Below, one piece after another: positions 14,167 through 21,280 of a DNA stretch of 21,280 nucleotides. Made by a program: the position numbers and the translations under genes. Each line of letters begins with the position of its first letter. The first letter of the stretch is position 1. The notes beneath the pieces are model-generated. The model searched no databases, was not told the DNA's origin, and saw only the letters and a list, made by a program, of their open reading frames with translations. Source of the stretch: a virus; IMG/VR virus record IMGVR_UViG_3300002223_000026, positions 1-21,280 of that record; one strand, given 5' to 3'.

Positions 14167-15431
14167 GTTATTCTATAAGTGCCCTAGAAGATTTCCAACC
14201 AGCCTATAATCATATATGGTGGGTAGCAAATTCCTCCAATACAGCACAAGCGAATTTTGAGTACATCGCCGATGTATCAATCACCGGACAAACTTTTGCC
14301 GGTGGGGCGACATTCATCAGAATGAAAACCCCTGCTGATCCTACCTACGGAAGAGGTGTATTTGATATAGCACCTATTCTTCAGCGGTATCTATCATCAG
14401 ACATAGGAAATACGATTTACGGATTTCAGCAATGCCCCAATTCTATACTTGATTATACTGTAAACTTTGGGGAGATGTATGGGCCATCTTCAGGGGTGAC
14501 GGTATATACAAATATGATTACAGCTTCTGGAAGTACGGCCTTTAACGGAAGCCTTAGTACTTTGGAATATAAGGATTATTCGCCGGGTAACTATGCCTCC
14601 GCTGGCCCCCCAGATCAAATAAATATTTTGAGCAATGCCCCATCAAGCGGTACTATACGCGGAGCATTAACAGAAGAAGATCAGTGGGTTTATGTGATGA
14701 GCCAAACATCAGGGGCTATTAAGTTCGCAAACATAAACACCTATACAGGCGTGGGATCAAGCAAGGTATACGCAGCTTCTTACAGGGTTATTAACCATCA
14801 GTATCACAATACAGGGACGGCGGCTAACCGGATGTTACGATTCCCATCTGGCGGTCAGTTAAATAGTATAACTGATTCAGATATTTATACCACCGATACC
14901 TTGCCGATAATAAAGCAACTAATAACAGCATGGGAAATATATTTTACTAATACAGCCCATGACAGGGTATCAGAATCATATTGGACGATAGTAGACAGCT
15001 CTTGTACAAACCATGATGTGTATAGGGTACATTTTAAAAATAAATATGGGGCTTACGATTCCTTTTCTTTCACTAAGTCGCATCAAGTAAACACTGATAT
15101 AAAAAGGGTGCAATATGAGAAGCCATTAGGAGAATTCAAATCAGGATCTTCTTATACATATAATAAAACGGACAGGTTTCGGACGAGCTATCACACCGAG
15201 TACCGCCCTACTATAAAGCTGAATTCTGACTGGATAACAGAGAGTCAATCCATATGGCTGGAAGAATTACTAACCTCTCCTGAAATCTATTTGGATGACG
15301 CAACGCATGGATTAATACCTATCAATATCATTGATACAAAGTACACTCAAAGGCAACATAAAACCGATAAGGTATTCAATCTTGTTATTGATTTTCAATA
15401 TTCCTTTAATGAAAGAAGGCAACGGGCATGA
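14163..15431 (+). CDS. Tail/baseplate-associated structural protein
   Basis: This 422-residue protein is rich in Ser, Thr, Asn and aromatic residues in short strands, as in beta-structured virion proteins. It lacks signal peptide and membrane segments. The C-terminal third contains KNKYGAYDSFSFTK and SIWLEELLTSPEIYL, with a final basic SFNERRQRA. I recognise the type from tail regions of Bacteroidota phages but cannot name a family. It starts in an ATGA overlap with the gp10-like gene and ends in one with the next gene, so it belongs to the tail operon. Confidence 0.5.
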   Translation: MSYSISALEDFQPAYNHIWWVANSSNTAQANFEYIADVSITGQTFAGGATFIRMKTPADPTYGRGVFDIAPILQRYLSSDIGNTIYGFQQCPNSILDYTVNFGEMYGPSSGVTVYTNMITASGSTAFNGSLSTLEYKDYSPGNYASAGPPDQINILSNAPSSGTIRGALTEEDQWVYVMSQTSGAIKFANINTYTGVGSSKVYAASYRVINHQYHNTGTAANRMLRFPSGGQLNSITDSDIYTTDTLPIIKQLITAWEIYFTNTAHDRVSESYWTIVDSSCTNHDVYRVHFKNKYGAYDSFSFTKSHQVNTDIKRVQYEKPLGEFKSGSSYTYNKTDRFRTSYHTEYRPTIKLNSDWITESQSIWLEELLTSPEIYLDDATHGLIPINIIDTKYTQRQHKTDKVFNLVIDFQYSFNERRQRA

Positions 15432-17647
15432 ACACTGAGTTAAAAATATATCAAACATCCGGTACTGTGTTTATGACATCAGGTACGATCGATTTGCATG
15501 ATGATATACCTATCTCACTCAATTATTCTATTGCAGACATAAAGGAACCTCAGAAAAGAAACAGCGATTACTCAAAGACCGTCACTGTTCCTGGAACAAA
15601 CAATAACAACAAGCTCTTCGCACACATCTATGAAATAGGTGTGGATAGATTGTATAATCCTAACCACAAGGTCGAGGCCCGTGTCTTTTATGGGAATCAG
15701 GTCTTCAAGGGGTTTATGCGTCTTGCCAAGATCAAAACTTTAAAAAATCAGAAGATAGAATATTACCTTGAATTAAAGGGCAGGCTCGATGATCTTTTTA
15801 CTACGCTTGTTGATAAGAGATTGACCGATCTTACGTGGACGGATTTAAACCACGTCTATAACCGGGCAAATCAAATAGCATCATGGAGCACTCCGGTTGG
15901 GTCTAATTATGTTTATCCCTTCATTGATTATGGCTATTCTATAAACAAAATAGATTATGATGTTAATCACTTCTTCCCAGCGGTTTACATCAAGGAGGTG
16001 TGGGACAGGATTTTTAGTTATGCCGGGTTTCAGTATTCGAGTTCTTTTCTGACAGGGACCTTCTTTAAAAGTCTTATAATGCCGTTTGTCTCTGATAAGA
16101 TGAGACTTTCCAATGCACAGATAACGGCAAGGAATTTTAGGGCAAGCAGGCTAACGACAGATCAAACAGATACTGTTACGGCTTTATGGGCTAACGCATG
16201 GGATTACGATACTGTAATTTTTAATAACGACAGCACCGCACCGAGCGAAGACGGAGGGGGTAATTATAATACAGGAACGGGCATTTATACAGTACCGGCA
16301 AACGGATATTACAATTTTGTTACGAGTATAGCCCTTTACGGCTCGGCTACTCCGAATGTGGCGAATCAGAACGTTAATAAAAATATTTACTGTTATCCGA
16401 GATTTGTAGTTAATAACGTAGCAACTACATACGGCACTCCACCTGTAATGAATCTCTCAACAGGATGCAGTACTTTGGTGTCCACTCCTCAAACATCTCC
16501 TACCTACACGCAACAGGTATCGTGGTCTGGCTTTTTGCAAGCCGGGGATACAGTGTATGTTCAGTTGCAGTCCCAACTATTCAGTACTTGTACCTCAGCT
16601 ATTGATGATGTGACCTATGCGGTGAATGTAGATACAGGGTCATATTTTTATGCAAAGGTCGACCCTGAATTAAAAGACGGAGACACGGTGACATTTTCAA
16701 ATACTCTGCCGCAGGAAATGAAGGCTACTGAATTTCTTATGTGGATAATGAAGATGTTTAATTTATACTTCGAGTATGATAAGGACACGCCTAACAAAAT
16801 ACATATAGCACCGAGAAATGATTTTTATAATACAACTGTTCAGGACTGGAGCGAAAAACAGGATGTAGAAAAGGAACCTGAGATAATCCCTATGGGAGCT
16901 TTAAATGCCAAAAGATACAGGTTCACGTACAAGAAGGACGGGGATGTGCTGAATAAAACCTATGAAAACACTTATGGAGAAGTTTATGGGGAGAGATACA
17001 AGGATGTGGACAATGATTTTTTGAAGAATACAGAAACGATGGAAATAGGCTTTAGTCCTACACCTTCCTATTCTTCTACTGCAAGCGACAGAATATATCC
17101 GGCAATACTTAATGTAGATTCGTCCATGCAGGTGGTTCATAACAAATCAATGAATCCACGCATACTTTACTACGGCGGTCTGAAGACGTGTCAAGCATGG
17201 AATTTCATATCAAAGACCGCTGGCACATCGCAAACCCAGTACCCGTACTGCGGACATTTGGATGATCCCACCACGCCGACTATTGATTTGAATTTTGGTG
17301 TCCCCTATGAAGTCTATTACATACCGCCTTGGCAGGGGGCGTATACGAATAACAATATTTATAACGTCTATTGGAGACAGTTCATTGAGGAGATAACTGA
17401 CTATAATAGTTCGATTGTAACGGCTTGGTTTTGGCTTACACCTGTGGATATTTTAGAGGTTGATTTCAGGCACATATACAGATTCATGAATCAAAATTTC
17501 AGGCTTAATAAGATTTACGATTATAATCCATCTGCTCTTTCGCTTACTAAATGCGAGTTCATAAAAGTAAAAGCGGGAGTCCCTTTTGTGCCGCAGAATA
17601 AATACATCATCGGAGCAAACGATGATACTTTTAATTCTACCCTATAA
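15428..17647 (+). CDS. Large tail/baseplate protein with C1q-like insert
   Basis: The 739-residue protein has an N-terminal conserved block with KRNSDYSKTVTVPGT at 43-57 and FNPN-like YNPNHKVEARVFYGN, probably a baseplate or distal-tail fold. Residues from about 265 to 415 contain a glycine-rich, aromatic segment (GGGNYNTGTGIYTVP, then GYYNFVTSI) resembling the C1q/TNF-like jelly-roll used by phages to bind surfaces. This insert is an inference from pattern. The rest is beta-rich with tryptophan and tyrosine. It overlaps the previous gene as ATGA and its stop shares one base with the next start (TAATG). Confidence 0.55.
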   Translation: MNTELKIYQTSGTVFMTSGTIDLHDDIPISLNYSIADIKEPQKRNSDYSKTVTVPGTNNNNKLFAHIYEIGVDRLYNPNHKVEARVFYGNQVFKGFMRLAKIKTLKNQKIEYYLELKGRLDDLFTTLVDKRLTDLTWTDLNHVYNRANQIASWSTPVGSNYVYPFIDYGYSINKIDYDVNHFFPAVYIKEVWDRIFSYAGFQYSSSFLTGTFFKSLIMPFVSDKMRLSNAQITARNFRASRLTTDQTDTVTALWANAWDYDTVIFNNDSTAPSEDGGGNYNTGTGIYTVPANGYYNFVTSIALYGSATPNVANQNVNKNIYCYPRFVVNNVATTYGTPPVMNLSTGCSTLVSTPQTSPTYTQQVSWSGFLQAGDTVYVQLQSQLFSTCTSAIDDVTYAVNVDTGSYFYAKVDPELKDGDTVTFSNTLPQEMKATEFLMWIMKMFNLYFEYDKDTPNKIHIAPRNDFYNTTVQDWSEKQDVEKEPEIIPMGALNAKRYRFTYKKDGDVLNKTYENTYGEVYGERYKDVDNDFLKNTETMEIGFSPTPSYSSTASDRIYPAILNVDSSMQVVHNKSMNPRILYYGGLKTCQAWNFISKTAGTSQTQYPYCGHLDDPTTPTIDLNFGVPYEVYYIPPWQGAYTNNNIYNVYWRQFIEEITDYNSSIVTAWFWLTPVDILEVDFRHIYRFMNQNFRLNKIYDYNPSALSLTKCEFIKVKAGVPFVPQNKYIIGANDDTFNSTL

Positions 17648-18309
17648 TGAACGAGCGAGTACCAAGAACGCCAACCTCTACCAGTCAAGGGAATAACCTT
17701 GCTGCTTTAATGGGCAATAACCAACAGCAGGTATATGGAATAAATAATTATGTGGCCTCAAGTGCGGAGAGGGTGGTAATTGTCGGTAATAATAATACAG
17801 TTGGGGAGCGGGCTCAGAACATAACTATTTTGAATAGTTCCGGTTGCATTGTAGCAGGGGGAGTTGTGAATGTGAGTATAATGAACTCTTCAGGCGTTAC
17901 AGTAGTAGAGAGTAATGTTACCTATCAGAATAATGTACAGACATCGAGTTCACTGAATCCGATTTCTGGTGTCTATACACCAACGGTCAGCTTGCCGGTT
18001 AATTTAGACTCAATGCCCGTAGCGCAAGAAGGGCAATGGATGAGGGTCGGAAATGTATGTACGGTATCGGGATCAGTATCTGTTAATCCGACATCGACTG
18101 CAACATATACTTCTTTCGATCTGTCCACTCCCATCCCATCTGCTTTTACAAAGCCTTCAGAATGTGGAGGAGTTGCCTTTGCGGATGATATAGCCAGCAT
18201 GGGCGCGGCTATTGCTGCCGATGTAGCAGATAGGGTACTGTTTGGATGGGTGTCTACCGATACGACGACAAAAACCATGCGATATTCATTTACGTTTAAA
18301 ATAGTCTAA
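17647..18309 (+). CDS. Tail fibre-like protein with beta-helix and C-terminal domain
   Basis: The 220-residue product has an N-terminal low-complexity region rich in Asn, Gln, Ser and Thr, then short repeating valine/isoleucine turns with N/S/G (VVIVGNNNTVGE, then NITILNSSGCIV and VSIMNSSGVTVV at about 59-87), typical of a small beta-helix. From about 106 a distinct domain begins (ISGVYTPTVSLPVNL, then WMRVGNVCTVSGSVSV) that I recognise as a C-terminal domain of Bacteroidota phage fibres. It is probably part of host recognition or the tail tip. It starts in a TAATG overlap and ends in another one. Confidence 0.6.
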   Translation: MNERVPRTPTSTSQGNNLAALMGNNQQQVYGINNYVASSAERVVIVGNNNTVGERAQNITILNSSGCIVAGGVVNVSIMNSSGVTVVESNVTYQNNVQTSSSLNPISGVYTPTVSLPVNLDSMPVAQEGQWMRVGNVCTVSGSVSVNPTSTATYTSFDLSTPIPSAFTKPSECGGVAFADDIASMGAAIAADVADRVLFGWVSTDTTTKTMRYSFTFKIV

Positions 18310-20108
18310 TGCCCGACGATATAGTATTAAAAGTAGTCCTCGAATCAGACCTCGCCGATAAGTCGGTAGGGGATTTAAAGCGTGATTTCAAAGACCTTAC
18401 ACGGCAGATAAACGAGACGAAGATAGGGACGGCTGAATATAAATCAACCCTTGCTTCTTTGGGCATTGTTAAAGGGGGTCTTGAAGACCTGAAACAACAG
18501 ATAAAAGCCCTCAATCCTGAGAGGCAGTTCGCGGCATTTGCAAAGGTTGGGTCAACGGTAGCTTCGGGTTTCGCGGCGGCACAGGCAGCAACAGCACTCT
18601 TTGGAAAGGAAAATGAGGATTTGATGAAGGTACTTGTCCGGGTGCAGGCGGCAACGGCACTGGCAAGCGGCCTTCAGGGGCTAGCCGGATTCGGAAAGGC
18701 ACTACAAACGGCAGGCATGGCACTCAAAGCCTTTGCTCTTACAAATCCATTTACAGCCATTGCGGTAGGGATAGTAGCTGTCATTGCGTTAATAGCCAAG
18801 TTCACAGACGGATTGTGGGGGGCTAGTAAATCGTATCAGGCCAATGTAGATGCTGCAAATAAACAGCTTGGGATCGAGCAGAAGAAACTTGAATCAATAA
18901 CGCTTCAGGAAAATATATTAAGGCTTCAGGGTAAAAGTGAAAAAGAAATTCTTGAAGCTAAAATTAAGCAGACAGATGAGGTGATCCGCGCAAGCGAAGC
19001 ATCTCTTATCTCCACAAAAGAACAGATCAATGCGCAGATAGAAGTGGCAAAAAGGAACAGAGATGTTCTTGAGGGATACATAAAACTTGTTTCCGCTCCG
19101 CTAACTTTACTTTTAAAGGGGATCGACCTTGCAGGGGAAGCACTTGGAAAACAATTTGGTCTTGTAGATAAGTTTGCCGGTGGATTGGCTGAAATGGTAT
19201 TCGACCCCAAAGCAATGGAGGATGAAGGGTTAAAGACTATTGAAGCGGCGGAAAAGAGTTTAGCCGAACTCAAAGACCAGCGCGCTGGATTTCAGATAGC
19301 GATTAATAAGATTGACCAAGAGGCAACAAAAAAAACTGAGGATGAAGCCACGAAAAAACTAAAAGAGATAAAGGAATTCTTGGACGAGAAGAAAAAGATT
19401 GAACAGGAAAATATAAACGAAAAGTATGCCTTTGAAAAAAAGGCGGAAGAGGATGCCATTAATGAAAAACTATCTAATGAAAAACTATCAAGGAATTTAG
19501 CAGGACTTCAACAAGCTCAAGCAGATGCGGATGTAGACGCAGAAAAGACCAAGAGAAGGGAAGCCATGATAAAGGAGTTTAAAGAAATGGTTGCCTCCCA
19601 GTCTTTTAAAGCGATAGGTGAGTTAGCTTTAGCATTTGCTGGCAAATCAGAAGCAAGTCAAAGACACGCATTTGCAATAAATAAAGCCGCCGGTATCGCA
19701 TCTACTACAATAGATACCTTTATCGCTGCACAAAAGGCATATGCTTCTCAAGTACTTCCCGGTGATCCTTCCTCAGTAATAAGAGGTTATGTCGCGGCAG
19801 CGCTAGTAACCGCGCAGGGGCTTGCCCGAGTAGCGATAATAGCAAAGACTCAGTTCGGGGGAACATCAGGCGGCAATGGCCCCTCTCCTGGATCCGGTGG
19901 CGGTGGTGCTCCATCCATCTCATCACTACAGGCACAGGAGAATACCTTCCAGAAAACGCAATCAACACAAACACAAACCAACGAGCAGGGAGATTTTACG
20001 GGGTTTCAAGGTGCGGGTGCGAGACCCATCAGAGCATACGTGGTTGAAACAGAAATATCAGCAGTTCAGTCTAATGTAAGGAATATAGAAGAAAGAAGTA
20101 AATATTAA
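18309..20108 (+). CDS. Tail tape measure protein
   Basis: This is a 599-residue protein with the features of a short tape measure. An alanine/glycine-rich helical N-terminus precedes a hydrophobic segment (TAIAVGIVAVIALIAKF at 149-165). A long charged coiled-coil region follows at about 185-425. A second Ala-rich hydrophobic part lies at 436-512, then a Gly/Pro/Ser linker and a C-terminal AYVVETEISAVQSN block. Tape measure proteins set tail length at roughly 0.15 nm per residue, so about 90 nm here if unprocessed. Its presence shows a long-tailed phage (siphovirus or myovirus type). Confidence 0.85.
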   Translation: MPDDIVLKVVLESDLADKSVGDLKRDFKDLTRQINETKIGTAEYKSTLASLGIVKGGLEDLKQQIKALNPERQFAAFAKVGSTVASGFAAAQAATALFGKENEDLMKVLVRVQAATALASGLQGLAGFGKALQTAGMALKAFALTNPFTAIAVGIVAVIALIAKFTDGLWGASKSYQANVDAANKQLGIEQKKLESITLQENILRLQGKSEKEILEAKIKQTDEVIRASEASLISTKEQINAQIEVAKRNRDVLEGYIKLVSAPLTLLLKGIDLAGEALGKQFGLVDKFAGGLAEMVFDPKAMEDEGLKTIEAAEKSLAELKDQRAGFQIAINKIDQEATKKTEDEATKKLKEIKEFLDEKKKIEQENINEKYAFEKKAEEDAINEKLSNEKLSRNLAGLQQAQADADVDAEKTKRREAMIKEFKEMVASQSFKAIGELALAFAGKSEASQRHAFAINKAAGIASTTIDTFIAAQKAYASQVLPGDPSSVIRGYVAAALVTAQGLARVAIIAKTQFGGTSGGNGPSPGSGGGGAPSISSLQAQENTFQKTQSTQTQTNEQGDFTGFQGAGARPIRAYVVETEISAVQSNVRNIEERSKY

Positions 20109-20118
20109 ACCAAATACA

Positions 20119-20703
20119 ATGAAAAAAATACCAGTTTACAAACTCAAGATCAACGAAAGAGATGATACTCCAATGGGAGTCAATTACATAGCCCTTGTCG
20201 ATGATCCGGCAATACAGCTCAACTGGATAAAATTCGATAAGCAGATTAAATTCTCTGCCGATACAGACAGGCGGTTGATAACCGGAGCTTTCATGGTAGC
20301 CAATATGCCCATATACAGAAGGGATGAAATACGGGGGGAGTATTATGTAGTCTTTGATAAGGAGACTATTTATCAAATTGTGCAGAAATTCTTTATAAAT
20401 GGCTTTGTATCAAACTTCAACATAATGCACGATGATGGAAGGAAAGCGGAAGGGGTATACCTGATTGAATCGTTTATGGTAGATGATACTCGCGGGGTTT
20501 TGCCTCCAAAGGCGTTTGATGGTATTTCTCAGGGGTCATGGCTTGCTACAGTGAAAGTGGATAACGATGAGATATGGAATGATTATGTAAAGACAGGCAA
20601 GCTCATGGGATTCTCTGTTGAGGGTATGTTTGCAATGGGGGATATGGTAAAAACAGATGAAGAAATACTAAGGGAAATACAGGATATTGTTAGGGGGTAT
20701 TGA
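20119..20703 (+). CDS. XkdF-like prohead serine protease
   Basis: The 194-residue protein matches the PBSX XkdF type of phage protease. Conserved parts are GAFMVANMPIYRRDE at 56-70, EYYVVFDKETIY, NIMHDDG with candidate catalytic H104, ESFMVDD around 117-123, and GKLMGFSVEG with candidate S166. These enzymes cleave scaffold and capsid proteins during head maturation and are normally next to scaffold and capsid genes, as here. ATG 20119 follows a 10-base A-rich gap. The stop lies inside a strong hairpin. The call is confident by motif; activity is inferred. Confidence 0.85.
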   Translation: MKKIPVYKLKINERDDTPMGVNYIALVDDPAIQLNWIKFDKQIKFSADTDRRLITGAFMVANMPIYRRDEIRGEYYVVFDKETIYQIVQKFFINGFVSNFNIMHDDGRKAEGVYLIESFMVDDTRGVLPPKAFDGISQGSWLATVKVDNDEIWNDYVKTGKLMGFSVEGMFAMGDMVKTDEEILREIQDIVRGY

Positions 20704-20710
20704 TACCCCC
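20693..20710 (+). terminator. G/C-rich stem-loop at the end of the protease gene
   Basis: Bases 20693-20700 and 20703-20710 are perfect 8-base reverse complements around TG (in practice a 7-bp stem with a TTGA loop). The stem covers the stop codon of the protease gene. There is no T-run after it, so it is a weak candidate for intrinsic termination. It may instead stabilise mRNA 3' ends or separate expression of protease and scaffold. Confidence 0.4.
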
Positions 20711-20730
20711 CTCAAACGACTTGCCCCGGA

Positions 20731-20750
20731 CTTATACTTAGGTGTATAAG
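20731..20750 (+). promoter_or_regulatory. Short palindrome upstream of the scaffold-like gene
   Basis: CTTATAC at 20731-20737 and GTATAAG at 20744-20750 form a perfect 7-bp inverted repeat around TTAGGT. It lies in the 70-base gap between protease and scaffold-like genes, 24 bases before the latter's ATG. It could act as an operator or an RNA hairpin. No matching promoter consensus was found nearby. Confidence 0.35.
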
Positions 20751-20773
20751 CACGAACCAAATCTATTTATTCA

Positions 20774-21280
20774 ATGTCATTAGAAAAAGCCATCAAAGAA
20801 GACCTTCCTGAACTGTTAAAATTTCTGAAGGCAAAATTCTCAACGTCAAAAACATTTAAATCCGATAACGGGGAACTCATCCATGATGGGGAGCTTGTAG
20901 TTGGTTCCGATGTGTTTTTAATGGAGGCGGATAAAAAGGTTCCTGCACCGGAGAAGACCTACAAACACGAAGACGGAACTGAAGTAACTGTCAAAGAAGG
21001 AAAGGTGATTGATATTAAAGCCGCTTCCGCCAAAACAGAAATGAATGCGAAGGAAATAGCCGAGGAGATTTTCAAGACATTCCCCAAAACAGATTTATCG
21101 GCTATTGAAGTTGCGCTTGGTGAACTCAAAACTACGCTTGCAGAAATTTCAAAACAGAAAAACGAACTGAAGGCAAAGGTGGATAAGTTCGAGGGATTTA
21201 AAGATGAAGTTATCGGAATTCTTGATAAATTTTCAAAGACTGCTTCAGTGACCCCTGCGGCACCAAAGAAAACCGATTCC
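20774..21280 (+). CDS. Scaffold-like protein, start of gene (partial)
   Basis: From ATG 20774 the frame is open through the window end, giving 169 residues with no stop. The N-terminus is helical (SLEKAIKEDLPELLKFLKAK), followed by a beta-rich stretch (GELVVGSDVFLMEAD at about 39-53, then EDGTEVTVKEGKVIDI at 66-81). A long charged helix likely to form a coiled coil covers about 110-155, and a Pro/Ala/Lys-rich region starts at the edge. Position directly after the XkdF-like protease and this composition suggest a head scaffolding protein. The major capsid gene is expected downstream. Confidence 0.65.
   Translation, partial: MSLEKAIKEDLPELLKFLKAKFSTSKTFKSDNGELIHDGELVVGSDVFLMEADKKVPAPEKTYKHEDGTEVTVKEGKVIDIKAASAKTEMNAKEIAEEIFKTFPKTDLSAIEVALGELKTTLAEISKQKNELKAKVDKFEGFKDEVIGILDKFSKTASVTPAAPKKTDS

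Noticed and set aside
1-21280. tRNA genes, CRISPR arrays, insertion sequences or integrase/att sites
   Set aside because: No cloverleaf, repeat-spacer pattern, transposase motif or integrase motif was found on either strand by eye.

Overview
This window looks like part of a tailed bacteriophage or prophage genome (Caudoviricetes), probably one infecting a Bacteroidota host. The phage assignment rests on a small/large terminase pair, an HK97-gp10-like protein, a tape measure protein, an XkdF-like prohead protease and a scaffold-like gene. The host assignment is an inference from three things: start codons preceded by A/T-rich stretches with few clear Shine-Dalgarno motifs, many ATGA and TAATG gene junctions, and protein types that I recall from Bacteroidota phages. 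Every convincing gene is on the + strand and packing is very tight. No non-coding stretch exceeds about 110 bases.

Layout. (1) 1-1085: the end of an upstream frame, two small proteins of unknown function, a DUF1064-type predicted nuclease, and an AT-only perfect inverted repeat. (2) 1086-2735: a 549-codon gene whose first ~160 residues look like a sigma-70-like regulator and whose remainder is a GT-B glycosyltransferase. (3) 2732-10704: an unbroken, translationally coupled run of eight more glycosyltransferase-like genes (one clearly GT11 alpha-1,2-fucosyltransferase-like), two FkbM-like methyltransferases, a second type of SAM-methyltransferase-like protein, a short SDR/epimerase-like protein and one 61-aa orphan. 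(4) 10714-12790: a small membrane protein, a small CxxC protein, TerS and TerL. (5) 12817-20108: a putative tail-assembly chaperone with a T9 run and an overlapping -1 frame, a gp10-like protein, two large tail or baseplate-like proteins, a fibre-like protein and the tape measure protein. (6) 20119-21280: an XkdF-like protease and the start of a scaffold-like gene. The portal and major capsid genes are not in the window and are presumably downstream.

The standout feature is the ~9-kb glycan-assembly cassette between the sigma-like domain and the terminase genes. It has the composition of a small O-antigen or capsule locus: nine transferases, three methyltransferases and one sugar-oxidoreductase-like gene. 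It lacks a flippase, a polymerase, a membrane-anchored initiating transferase and any obvious nucleotide-sugar synthesis beyond the short SDR. That favours cytoplasmic building or decoration of a methylated, possibly fucosylated glycan from host sugar nucleotides. The acceptor could be a virion protein or a host glycan precursor. The fusion of its first transferase to a sigma-like domain, and the overlapping frames in the putative tail chaperone, are the two other observations most worth testing. All functions are read from sequence motifs without database searches.
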